DNA of 64,000 bases from Shewanella litorisediminis (GTDB lineage: Bacteria; Pseudomonadota; Gammaproteobacteria; Enterobacterales; Shewanellaceae): the NCBI RefSeq assembly GCF_016834455.1, contig NZ_CP069213.1, positions 3,263,501 through 3,327,500 of the forward strand, in the 5' to 3' direction. The notes under the pieces were generated by a model. That model did not search any database and was not told the DNA's origin. It worked only from the letters and a program-made list of their open reading frames with translations. Position numbers and translations under genes: made by a program. Positions 9,617-16,904 of the stretch are shown piece by piece (position 1 is the stretch's first letter; each line of letters begins with the position of its first letter).

Positions 9617-9644
9617 AGAGCCCGCTTAAGCGGGCTCTGTTTTT
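9617..9644 (+). terminator. Terminator after the csdAE-M19 unit
   Basis: A perfect 11+11 palindrome (9617-9638, AGAGCCCGCTT and its complement) is followed by GTTTTT. It lies 22 nt after the dipeptidase stop. Confidence 0.85.
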
Positions 9645-9990
9645 ACAGTATCGGTTAATTTTCCCCGGCGAGTCGCGGCGGCAACTTCGACTGAGCAGGC
9701 GCTAAAAAGCGCCCCTGTTTCCAAGCCACAGCAGAGAAGCCGTCATCACCAACGTCACCATGACTACTGTGACTATAGAGTCTTGCCGCCACATCGTTTG
9801 GCGCGTGAAAGTTAAGCAAAGGCTGATAAACGTTTGTAGTTTGTACGGGGAGGATGCCGGCCCTTACATCAACTCAAGCACTGACTCAGATATCCACTCA
9901 GTTACCGACTCGGACACCGACTCAGCTATCAAAGTAAGGCCGCATCCGCTTCAGCGGAAAAACCCGTGCAAAGCAGCTGGAAATAAACCA

Positions 9991-10020
9991 ACAAAAAGCC
10001 CGCTCTCGCGGGCTTTTTGT
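9991..10020 (-). terminator. Terminator after the DUF368 gene
   Basis: ACAAAAAGCCCGC and its complement form 13-nt arms around a TCTC loop. It can act in both directions and lies 31 nt past the leftward DUF368 gene. Confidence 0.85.
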
Positions 10021-10050
10021 ATTCATTGCCGATGTTTATCACAAGCCAAA

Positions 10051-10974
10051 TCAGTGGCGCGGTTTACCTTCGCCCAGCTTCTCAATAATCAGCACCAGAG
10101 CTATACCCACCAAGGCGCAAACGATGGCAAAACCGAGCTGGGATGACTCGCCGGTGAGCTGCTCGAATCCCCAGGGCGTGAGGTTTTGCTGCGCCAGCGG
10201 CACCTCTTCGCCGTGGGAGTTGGTGCGCCAACTTATGGTTTCTTTCCAGGGCCAGATTTTACCCAGGGTGCCCAGCATCAAGCCGGTGAGGAAGAAGATG
10301 GTGGCGTCGTGGAATCTACGTAAAAGCATCGACAGCAAATGGCTGAAACTCAGGATGCCACAGATGGCACCTGCCGCAAAACAGGCAAGGATATCCAGCT
10401 GCAGGCCCTTGGCGGCGGCGAGCACCGCAGGATAGAGGCCGAGCAGAAGCAAGATAAAGCTGCCGGAAATGCCCGGCAAAATCATGGCACAAATGGCGAT
10501 GGCGCCGCCAAGGAACACATTGAGGTAGGTGGCAGGTATTTCGGTGGGGGTGATAACAGTGATACCCCAGGCCACCACAGCGCCGAGGGCAAAGAGCGCG
10601 ATACGCCCGGCATCGAAGCCCTTTACCTGCCGCAGCATATGCCACACAGACACCAAAATCAGGCCGAAGAAGAAGGACCAGACCGGAATGGGGTGATGTG
10701 TCAGCAGGTATGAAATCAGCTTGGCGAGACTGAAGATGCTGGTAAGAATTCCGCCAAGGAGACACACCAGAAAGGTGCCGTTGATACGCGCCCAGGCGGC
10801 CTTGCCGCCCTCTTCCCGTATCACCTTGATGAGAGAGGGATTAATGGCGCGCACGCTGTCCAGCAGCTTGTCCAGAATGCCGGTAATAAAGGCGATGGTA
10901 CCACCGGATACACCGGGTACCACATCCGCCGCGCCCATGGCGAGCCCTTTAAAATATGTCAGTAAGTTATTCAC
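10051..10974 (-). CDS. popT: DUF368 membrane protein, polyprenyl-phosphate transporter (PopT family)
   Basis: A 307-residue inner-membrane protein with about eight to ten hydrophobic segments. The signature AMGAADVVPGVSGGTIAFITG near the N-terminus and LPGISGSFILLLLGLY in the middle are the two inverted glycine-rich repeats of DUF368. Members of this family were shown genetically in Gram-positive bacteria and Vibrio to bring undecaprenyl phosphate back across the membrane for cell-envelope synthesis. The start is chosen at a GTG (10974), preceded at good distance by GGGGA; a TTG twelve nt upstream lacks a ribosome site. The gene is monocistronic with its own terminator. Confidence 0.85.
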   Translation of the reverse strand: MNNLLTYFKGLAMGAADVVPGVSGGTIAFITGILDKLLDSVRAINPSLIKVIREEGGKAAWARINGTFLVCLLGGILTSIFSLAKLISYLLTHHPIPVWSFFFGLILVSVWHMLRQVKGFDAGRIALFALGAVVAWGITVITPTEIPATYLNVFLGGAIAICAMILPGISGSFILLLLGLYPAVLAAAKGLQLDILACFAAGAICGILSFSHLLSMLLRRFHDATIFFLTGLMLGTLGKIWPWKETISWRTNSHGEEVPLAQQNLTPWGFEQLTGESSQLGFAIVCALVGIALVLIIEKLGEGKPRH

Positions 10975-11246
10975 CCAATTCCCCAAAAAATACCGGCACT
11001 TGGCCGAAGCTGTCCTTAAGTTGCCGCCGATTATATGTCGGGTGGGCGGCGGCTGAAAATGAACTTTGCGTTAGGAACCCAAGAAAGCCATGGGGCTTAC
11101 TCTGGAGACACCTGCGCTCTTGCAGATGGTTAATGGCATGTTACACTGCGACAAAACAAACAGGCCAGACCAGTTATGGGTTAACAGCCCGACAACCGAT
11201 ATGGCCAGATAACAGAATGCAGTACGCACAGACAGGAAGCAAAACC

Positions 11247-11723
11247 ATGGCAGGCAAACCCAATAAGGTGATGGCGCTTTACCAGAAGCTCATTCCCTAT
11301 CCCTTTGGCAGGGTTATTTTCTCCAAAATGGTGGCACGTATGGCGCCCTACTTTGGCACCATCAAGCCACTCATTACCGAACTTCGGCCCAATTACTGCG
11401 AATGTTTTATCAAGAAGCGCAACGCCGTGCATAACCACATCAAAACCGTGCACGTGATTGCCATCTGTAATGGCCTGGAAATGGCCATGGGCGTGATGGC
11501 CGAGGCCTCAATCCCACCGCATCTGCGCTGGATCCCCAAGGGCATGACGTTGGATTACACCGCCAAGGCAGGCAGCGATATCCGCTGTGTGGCCGAGGTA
11601 AAGCCAGAAGACTGGCAGGAAGGTGATTTGCTGGTGCCCGTGACCGCCTACGACAAAGACGGCGTGGTGGTGGTAAAAGGTCATATCAAGCTGTGGATCT
11701 CCCTTAAACCGGCCAGGGCCTGA
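11247..11723 (+). CDS. DUF4442 hotdog-fold protein (putative thioesterase)
   Basis: A 158-residue cytoplasmic protein of the DUF4442 family, related to acyl-CoA thioesterases (hotdog fold). HNHIKTVHVIAICNGLEMAM in the middle corresponds to the helix and active-site loop of the family, and the C-terminal strands end in KGHIKLWISLKP. AGGAAG lies 8 nt before the ATG at 11247. No enzymatic activity is assigned with certainty. It stands alone between the divergent popT and the convergent rsuA. Confidence 0.7.
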   Translation: MAGKPNKVMALYQKLIPYPFGRVIFSKMVARMAPYFGTIKPLITELRPNYCECFIKKRNAVHNHIKTVHVIAICNGLEMAMGVMAEASIPPHLRWIPKGMTLDYTAKAGSDIRCVAEVKPEDWQEGDLLVPVTAYDKDGVVVVKGHIKLWISLKPARA

Positions 11724-11752
11724 ACCGATTTCCCCCAAATCAGGATCGGGAG

Positions 11753-11780
11753 AAAAAAGACTGAGATTTCAGTCTTTTTT
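11753..11780. terminator. Bidirectional terminator between DUF4442 and rsuA
   Basis: AAAAAAGACTGA and its complement around GATT form a 12-bp stem ending in a run of T on both strands. It serves both convergent genes. Confidence 0.85.
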
Positions 11781-11799
11781 TGTTTTGAGCCGTCTGCAC

Positions 11800-12531
11800 T
11801 CAGTCGTTTGGCGACTCGGCGCCTTGCAGACAGGCCAGCTTTTCATCGTCGGAGAGTGGCCGCCACTGCCCGGGAGCAAGCGCCGGGTCCAGCCTCAGGG
11901 CGCCGATGCGGTGTCGATGCAGTGCAACAACCGGGTTTTGAAAACGGCCAAACATGCGCTTGATTTGATGGTACTTGCCTTCGCAAAGCTCTACCCTGGC
12001 CTCGCGCTCACCGAGGATGGTAAGCCTGGCAGGCAGTGTGGTGATGCCTTCGGTCTCAAAGTAAAAGCCGCGCTCAAAAGCGGCGACGTAATCTTCTGTG
12101 AGCACATTTGCCAGAGTCACCCGATATTCCTTGGGCACATGGGCGCCGGGCTGCATCATGGACTCGGACCAGCGGCTGTCGTTGGACAGAAGCACCAGCC
12201 CCGAGGTATTCAAATCCAGCCTGCCGACTATGTGTAAGCCTGTTCTGAGCGCATCAGGGATAAGGTCGAGCACGGTTTTATGCTCTTTGTCTTTGGTGGC
12301 CGACACCACCCCCACGGGTTTATGCAGCATCAGGTAGCGCGGCGTTTCGGCGCGAAGGGCGGTATCGCCTAAATAAATCTGGCTGAAGGGGCCAATTTGC
12401 TGCGCCATCTCCAGCGCAAGCTCGCCATCCACAGTCACCCGCTCGGCTTTGAGCAGTTCGCGCACTGCTTTTTTGGGAATATTGAGGGTTTTGGCCAAAA
12501 AGCTGTCGAGCCTGCCACGGGGGGAAATCAT
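11800..12531 (-). CDS. rsuA: 16S rRNA pseudouridine synthase, RsuA family
   Basis: A 243-residue enzyme with an N-terminal S4 RNA-binding domain (RLDSFLAKTLNIPKKAV) and a catalytic domain. The active-site Asp is in VGRLDLNTSGLVLL; KPVGVVSA, KEYRV and EGKYHQIKRMF are the other family motifs. RsuA makes pseudouridine 516 in 16S rRNA. The ATG at 12531 gives a normal family start; longer frames upstream read into the regulator gene. The regulator ends 11 nt upstream, so they are probably cotranscribed. Paralogues of this family (RluB/E/F) are similar, so the exact target is less certain than the chemistry. Confidence 0.82.
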   Translation of the reverse strand: MISPRGRLDSFLAKTLNIPKKAVRELLKAERVTVDGELALEMAQQIGPFSQIYLGDTALRAETPRYLMLHKPVGVVSATKDKEHKTVLDLIPDALRTGLHIVGRLDLNTSGLVLLSNDSRWSESMMQPGAHVPKEYRVTLANVLTEDYVAAFERGFYFETEGITTLPARLTILGEREARVELCEGKYHQIKRMFGRFQNPVVALHRHRIGALRLDPALAPGQWRPLSDDEKLACLQGAESPND

Positions 12532-12542
12532 AGTTTTGTGCC

Positions 12543-13169
12543 TTATTCGGCAATGGCCTTGGTGATGCGATAGGCGCAGCGGCGCGCCCCTTCGATGATG
12601 TGTTCGCTGCGCTCCACGGTGACGTCCTCGCTCAGCAGACGGCGAAACAGCATGAGCTCCGAGCGGCAAAAACTCTGGCAACTGGTGGCGGCGGCGCAAA
12701 TGGGGCAGTGATTTTCATACAGCCACCAGACATCGCCTTCGTTTGCCACAGTCGCCATATAGCCTTCTTCGCTGCGAATAAGTGCCAGCTGCCCGATGCG
12801 CCCGGCAAGAGTACTCTCTCCCGCCATACGCTCGAGGTAGACCTGCTCGGAGGTCGCTTCGCGGTGGCTTATCAGGGCATCCATACCCGCATCGCCAAAA
12901 ATCACCTTCACCGAATCAATCAACCTTAAGGTCAGCTCGCTGTGGCGATCGCCAAAGTGCTTTTGCGCCGATTCAGTGAGGTTCCAGTAGCGCGCCGGGC
13001 GGCCGCGGCCCTCGCTGATATCTTCATAGGCGAGATTGCCTTCGGCTTCCATGGCCTGCAGATGTTGCCTTACCCCCATGGACGTCAGCCCCAGCGATTC
13101 GGCCAGACCGGCTGCGGTCATGGGCCCTTGCTGCTTCAGCAAATCGAGGATTTTTTGGCAGGTTTTCAT
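12543..13169 (-). CDS. COG2345/SufR-like winged-helix regulator with four-cysteine cluster
   Basis: A 208-residue regulator. Residues about 1-65 are an ArsR/DeoR-like winged helix (MTAAGLAESLGLTSMGVRQH recognition helix, then the wing EGRGRPARYWNLT). The C-terminal half has four cysteines spaced C-X2-C-X5-C-X3-C (about 155, 158, 164 and 168) in NHCPICAAATSCQSFCRSEL. This architecture is that of COG2345, which includes the Fe-S repressor SufR, so an Fe-S cluster or metal ligand is likely. The start is the ATG at 13169; a TTG twelve nt upstream lacks support. It is divergent from an FMN reductase across a region full of AGTAAA(G/C)TTT repeats. Confidence 0.8.
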   Translation of the reverse strand: MKTCQKILDLLKQQGPMTAAGLAESLGLTSMGVRQHLQAMEAEGNLAYEDISEGRGRPARYWNLTESAQKHFGDRHSELTLRLIDSVKVIFGDAGMDALISHREATSEQVYLERMAGESTLAGRIGQLALIRSEEGYMATVANEGDVWWLYENHCPICAAATSCQSFCRSELMLFRRLLSEDVTVERSEHIIEGARRCAYRITKAIAE

Positions 13170-13230
13170 GGTTTCATCCAATACATAAACGCGGCTGTTC
13201 TGGGCTCTATTATGGATAACAAAAGTATTA

Positions 13231-13316
13231 AGTAAACTTTTTTGTTTATTTTTAGCTTTACATAATTAAGTAAAGTTTTTACCTTACAAATTAATTTAGA
13301 AACAAAAAACTTTACT
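13231..13316. promoter_or_regulatory. Repeated operator-like boxes in the divergent promoter
   Basis: AGTAAACTTTTTT at 13231 and AGTAAAGTTTTT at 13269-13280 are direct repeats 38 nt apart. AAAAACTTTACT at 13305-13316 is the exact inverse of the second. The perfect 12-nt inverted repeat (24-nt spacer) ends 15 nt before the reductase ATG. Very likely operators for the adjacent regulator. Confidence 0.6.
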
Positions 13317-13330
13317 AATAAGGACGCACC

Positions 13331-13915
13331 ATGAAACTCAGCATCATCAATGGCAGCCAGCGCCGGGGTTCACAAAGCGGCAGGGTAGCCGAATTCATCA
13401 ACGCCCAAAGCAACAGCTTCAGCGATGTGGAAATCATTGAACTGGCTGAGTATTCACTGCCGTTTTGGGATGGCGACAGCCGTGAAAGCAAGGGCGAAGA
13501 CTGGGCCATTATCGAGGCCAAACTCAGTGCCAGCGATGCCTACGTGCTCATTACCCCGGAGTGGAGCGGCATGGCCACCCCAGTACTGAAGCAACTGTTA
13601 ATGAATGCCAGCGTACCCGTGACCGGCCATAAACCTGCGCTGCTGGTGTCGGTTTCATCCAGCGTTAATGGCGTGTTTCCACTGAGCGAACTCATGGTAA
13701 GCGGCAATAAAAACAACAAGATGGTATTTATTCCTGCCAACGTCATAGTGCGCAATGTGGAAGAGGTGCTCCATCCGGTGGCACAAGGCGAGCAAAGCCG
13801 CCGCGACAGGGCGATACGTGAGCGGATTGCCGAGTCAGTGACTTTACTTGGGCACTACACAGAGCTCTTGCTGCCGATGAGCAAGTACCGGGATCCCTTC
13901 CAATACGGCATGTAA
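13331..13915 (+). CDS. NADPH-dependent FMN reductase family protein
   Basis: A 194-residue flavodoxin-like reductase. IINGSQRRGSQSGRVA is the phosphate loop for FMN, and ITPEWSGMATPVLKQLL is the second flavin loop (usually PEYNGS in relatives). Such enzymes reduce quinones, azo compounds, chromate or free flavin. TAAGGA lies 9 nt before the ATG at 13331. It is the first gene of a rightward group with two VOC proteins and faces the COG2345 regulator, which probably controls it in response to redox or iron-sulfur state. Confidence 0.82.
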   Translation: MKLSIINGSQRRGSQSGRVAEFINAQSNSFSDVEIIELAEYSLPFWDGDSRESKGEDWAIIEAKLSASDAYVLITPEWSGMATPVLKQLLMNASVPVTGHKPALLVSVSSSVNGVFPLSELMVSGNKNNKMVFIPANVIVRNVEEVLHPVAQGEQSRRDRAIRERIAESVTLLGHYTELLLPMSKYRDPFQYGM

Positions 13916-13942
13916 CCAAACCGCAAAGGCACAGGAGGCACG

Positions 13943-14326
13943 ATGAGACAGAATCAAATCACCCTGGGCGTCACCGATATGGCCGCCGCCGTGGAGTTTT
14001 ACCTGACACTGGGCGCAATACAGATAGTGGATACGCCCCATTACGCCCGCTTTGCCCTGCCCCAGGGCGACGAAAGCTTTTCACTGCACCTGCGAAAGGA
14101 GCCACCTTCACCGGGCCACTGCCTCTATTTTGAGAGCGAGCGATTGGACGAATGGGTGGCAGAACTGAAAACCAAGGGCATATCTTTTAAGGGTGAGCCG
14201 GAAGATAAACCCTGGCTGTGGCGCGAAGCCGAGCTGACCGACCCCAGTGGCAATGCCATCAAGCTGTTTTATGCCGCCGACAATCGCCTGAACCCGCCCT
14301 GGCGGGTGGAAAAACGTAAACACTGA
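13943..14326 (+). CDS. VOC (glyoxalase/bleomycin-resistance fold) protein
   Basis: A 127-residue protein of the vicinal-oxygen-chelate superfamily. TLGVTDMAAAVEFYLTLG is the first beta-alpha-beta unit and LTDPSGNAIKLF the second. AGGAGG lies 5 nt before the ATG. It follows the FMN reductase after 27 nt and precedes another VOC gene after 40 nt. Substrate unknown. Confidence 0.8.
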   Translation: MRQNQITLGVTDMAAAVEFYLTLGAIQIVDTPHYARFALPQGDESFSLHLRKEPPSPGHCLYFESERLDEWVAELKTKGISFKGEPEDKPWLWREAELTDPSGNAIKLFYAADNRLNPPWRVEKRKH

Positions 14327-14366
14327 TACTGACCATTCACAACTCACCACGACAAGGAACGCAATC

Positions 14367-14795
14367 ATGGTACATCTGGAACACATCAATTTGGTCGTGC
14401 ATGACCTGGAAAAGAGCCTGACCTTTTACAAAGCCGCCTTTCCACATTGGCAGGTAAGGGGTGGCGGTGAGGGCAGCTGGTATGGCAAACCCCGCCAATG
14501 GCTGCACTTTGGCGACGATTATCAATACATTGCTTTAAATAACGACGGTGAGGGAGAGAGCCGGGATCTCACCGGCCATCAACCGGGTCTGGCCCACTTT
14601 GCCTTTGTGGTGTCGTCGCTGGATGCCCTGATTGCCCGCCTCGAAGCCGCCGGTTTTGCCATTGCCAAAGACGGCGCACCCGACTCGGGCCGACGCAACG
14701 TGTACTTTATCGACCCCGATGGTATGGAAGTGGAATTTGTGGAATACCTCAGCGATCTGCCTGAAGTTCGCAATCAGTATCCTCAGTCTGCTTAG
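14367..14795 (+). CDS. VOC family protein, glyoxalase-like
   Basis: A 142-residue vicinal-oxygen-chelate protein. HLEHINLVVHDLEKSLTFY begins the first module (His likely a metal ligand), LAHFAFVVSSLDAL the second, and FIDPDGMEVEFVEYL supplies the last metal-binding Glu. AAGGAA precedes the ATG. Third gene of the reductase-VOC-VOC group. Its 3' end overlaps the convergent DUF1971-like gene by 47 nt. Confidence 0.82.
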   Translation: MVHLEHINLVVHDLEKSLTFYKAAFPHWQVRGGGEGSWYGKPRQWLHFGDDYQYIALNNDGEGESRDLTGHQPGLAHFAFVVSSLDALIARLEAAGFAIAKDGAPDSGRRNVYFIDPDGMEVEFVEYLSDLPEVRNQYPQSA

Positions 14796-15171
14796 CCGCA
14801 GGGGTCAGAGAGGTATCGAGGGGCTCGAGAAAGAGCCCCACAGTGCTGCTGACATCGAGGTTGCTTTCCTGCAGGCTTTGATGGGCAAACACATTGAGTC
14901 TGAACCGGGTGTCGTCGGTGAGCAGCTTAACGCAGTAACATTTACCCGGATGGGTCATGGCCCTGTCGTTGGCGCGCAAGTGCACCTCAATGCCGGGCTT
15001 GCCATCTGTGTCGCCAAAACCCTGCCATAACAGCTCACCTTCAATCACCTCGATTTGGCTGTAAAAGCCGTTTCGGGTACGATGCTGGGACAGCAGCAGC
15101 TCAGGTAAATCATTACCGCCGAATATCCGGGTAGAACCCACTGGAACATAATTTTTTGGTATCAATGCCAT
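14749..15171 (-). CDS. DUF1971-like small protein
   Basis: A 140-residue soluble protein. The pattern PVGSTRIFGGNDLPELLLSQ, then HRTRNGFYSQIEVIEGELLW, resembles DUF1971, a cupin-like domain also found fused to some tellurite-resistance methyltransferases. GGAG lies 9 nt before the ATG at 15171. Family assignment is by pattern only. It converges with and overlaps the second VOC gene by 47 nt. Confidence 0.6.
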   Translation of the reverse strand: MALIPKNYVPVGSTRIFGGNDLPELLLSQHRTRNGFYSQIEVIEGELLWQGFGDTDGKPGIEVHLRANDRAMTHPGKCYCVKLLTDDTRFRLNVFAHQSLQESNLDVSSTVGLFLEPLDTSLTPAAKQTEDTDCELQADR

Positions 15172-15250
15172 GGGCGCTGTCTCCGGTTTCACCTCAATTT
15201 AAGGCTGTTTTGGGAACACACCCCCAGCCACCAAACTCTTGAGCATCGCA

Positions 15251-15751
15251 ATGCCGACAAGTTTAAACCACCAGCACAGTTTTATCCTGAATCGCGCCCA
15301 TTTTGAAGAGTGCTTTGATGAATCAGTCACGCCATTGACAGGCCCCAAACGCCATATCAAAACCCTCGGTTTTGGCCTGATGACATTTGCCCTGCTGGCA
15401 AGCCCGCTGCCATCCTACGTGGGGTGGTTTTTCCTCGGGTTAACGGTACTGGAGTTTTTGAGTGTGCGTTATCAGCGTACCTGGTGGCTTTGGCGGCAAC
15501 TCATGAGTCGCGCCGCTGGCAATGAAGTCACTGTCACTCTCACCGACAAGCTGCTGATAACAGAATCACTGGGGCAAAAGCGTGAGCTGGCCTGGGACAG
15601 CCTGGATGCGATTACCCCAACGGCAAGAGGCTTTTTATTGCAGCGGGGCCGTGCCCGTCAGTATTTATCCGCCTCAGGGTTATCGCCCGAGGCGCTGGCT
15701 TTCCTGACAAACTTTAACAGTGCCCATGACGAAGCGCAGATGGAACAATAA
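15251..15751 (+). CDS. YcxB-like two-helix membrane protein
   Basis: A 166-residue protein with two adjacent hydrophobic helices at about residues 38-75 (LGFGLMTFALLAS and VGWFFLGLTVLEF). A soluble C-terminal domain follows with VTLTDKLLITESLGQKRELA, WDSLDAITPTARGFLLQ and YLSASGLSPEA, as in YcxB-family proteins. The ATG at 15251 is preferred over a TTG at 15239. No clear ribosome site. Function unknown. Confidence 0.6.
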   Translation: MPTSLNHQHSFILNRAHFEECFDESVTPLTGPKRHIKTLGFGLMTFALLASPLPSYVGWFFLGLTVLEFLSVRYQRTWWLWRQLMSRAAGNEVTVTLTDKLLITESLGQKRELAWDSLDAITPTARGFLLQRGRARQYLSASGLSPEALAFLTNFNSAHDEAQMEQ

Positions 15752-15809
15752 CCCGCGACAGGCTGTCAGATCACAGTCAATTTGAGTACAGACCTTCCCG
15801 GCACACGCT

Positions 15810-16361
15810 TCAGCCGAAGTCGCGACAGCTGGCCATCAAAAAGGCGTCAACGTATTCACCGCCCCGGAAGGCGTAACCTATGGCCTCGCCTTCAATCACA
15901 AAACCATGTCGTTTATAGAGTTTGATGGCGGCATGGTTATCTGTGTACACCTCAAGCTCGATGCGCCTGACCGCAAGCCAGTTGTGGGCCAGCTCCATCA
16001 TGGCGGCCAGGAGCGCCGAGCCCACGCCAATGCCCTGATAATCTTCGCTCACCGCCATGCCCAGATTGGCCACATGTTTGCGTCTTGGATTCACGAAGAC
16101 TTCCATTCCGGCCTGCCCCACTACCTCACCATCGATTTCGGCGACCAGGCTGTAGCAGTTCTCGGGTAAATCCCCCAGGCGACGCTGCCATTTTTCCAGT
16201 GAAGGAAAGGGATGTTGCAACGTATTGGCAAAGCAACTGGGCTGACTGTAGATGGCGCGAATGGCACCTATGTCACCGGCATCACTGTGGCGCACCTGAA
16301 TTCGGCCATCTGTTGTCCGGTAGATGCTGGGCGATTGCGCACTCATTACTTCTAATCCCAT
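15810..16361 (-). CDS. aaaT: GNAT acetyltransferase, AaaT (YhhY)-like
   Basis: A 183-residue GNAT enzyme strongly resembling E. coli YhhY/AaaT, an L-amino-acid N-acetyltransferase (phenylalanine, methionine). Diagnostic segments are ANTLQHPFPS, NPRRKHVANLGMAV, the acetyl-CoA loop YQGIGVGSALL, RIELEVYTDNHAAIKLYKR and GEYVDAFLMA. The ATG at 16361 (MGLEVMSAQ) or the ATG at 16346 could be used. Monocistronic. Confidence 0.8.
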   Translation of the reverse strand: MGLEVMSAQSPSIYRTTDGRIQVRHSDAGDIGAIRAIYSQPSCFANTLQHPFPSLEKWQRRLGDLPENCYSLVAEIDGEVVGQAGMEVFVNPRRKHVANLGMAVSEDYQGIGVGSALLAAMMELAHNWLAVRRIELEVYTDNHAAIKLYKRHGFVIEGEAIGYAFRGGEYVDAFLMASCRDFG

Positions 16362-16574
16362 GTAAGTTAAAGAGATCACTATGCCATTTCCAACAATCAC
16401 ATCACAAGGGAAAGACTTGCTGTGCCAAGGAAAAAAAAACTTTCCGACACCTCGAAAAACTCGCGATATCCAAAGGCTAAACTTACTGTCACAATAGCGC
16501 CACCTCCGGGGCATTGTAAGGATGCCGAGCGGCACCTTGGTCCCGGTTGCTCTAACCCCTTGAAGGAACCCAAA

Positions 16575-16841
16575 ATGCGCACCCCCTCAGCTATCCTCAC
16601 CAAAGTCGCCCTGGCAATGGCGCTTGTGGTTAGCTTTGCCGTATCCGCCGAAGAAGAACCCACTCTCGACCTTCCTCCGGCTCCCAGTGAAGATGTCAAA
16701 CAAATCAAAGAAGTCTGTCTGGAGCTCATCACAGAGCAGGAAATCCCACTCGAAGAGCAGGAAAGCTATTTGCTCACTTGCGTAAACGACCAGTTATTCG
16801 AGATGGGCTATTTGGCGGTGGTGCAACAAGATCTCAACTGA
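16575..16841 (+). CDS. Small secreted protein with two cysteines, unknown function
   Basis: An 88-residue protein with a clear signal peptide (MRTPSAILTKVALAMALVVS, cleavage near AVSAEE). It gives an acidic mature protein of about 65 residues with two cysteines (EVCLEL and LLTCVN) that could form a disulfide. AAGGAA lies 7 nt before the ATG at 16575. I do not recognise the family. A terminator follows. Confidence 0.7.
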   Translation: MRTPSAILTKVALAMALVVSFAVSAEEEPTLDLPPAPSEDVKQIKEVCLELITEQEIPLEEQESYLLTCVNDQLFEMGYLAVVQQDLN

Positions 16842-16863
16842 ATCAGTCTGAAGTCGAAAAATC

Positions 16864-16885
16864 AAAACGGCCCAAGGGCCGTTTT
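16864..16885. terminator. Bidirectional terminator
   Basis: AAAACGGCCC-AA-GGGCCGTTTT, a perfect 10-bp stem between convergent genes. Confidence 0.8.
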
Positions 16886-16904
16886 GTTGTTATTTTACTC
16901 CTGA

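Larger units (their letters stand above)
9595..10050. other. Gene-poor region with two terminators and a short ACTCAG-type repeat
   Basis: A 456-nt gap between the convergent M19 and DUF368 genes, with hairpin terminators at each side (9617-9644 and 9991-10020). Between 9868 and 9930 the motif ACTCA(A/G) or ACTCGG recurs about every 10-16 nt (ACTCAAG, ACTCAGA, ACTCAGT, ACTCGGA, ACTCAGC). A rightward reading frame across it (9760-10146) has no recognisable family and runs through the terminator into the neighbouring gene, so I do not call it. Confidence 0.5.

Noticed and set aside
9760..10146. Rightward 128-codon reading frame between the M19 and DUF368 genes
   Set aside because: No family resemblance, no ribosome site, passes through a strong terminator and into the opposite gene.
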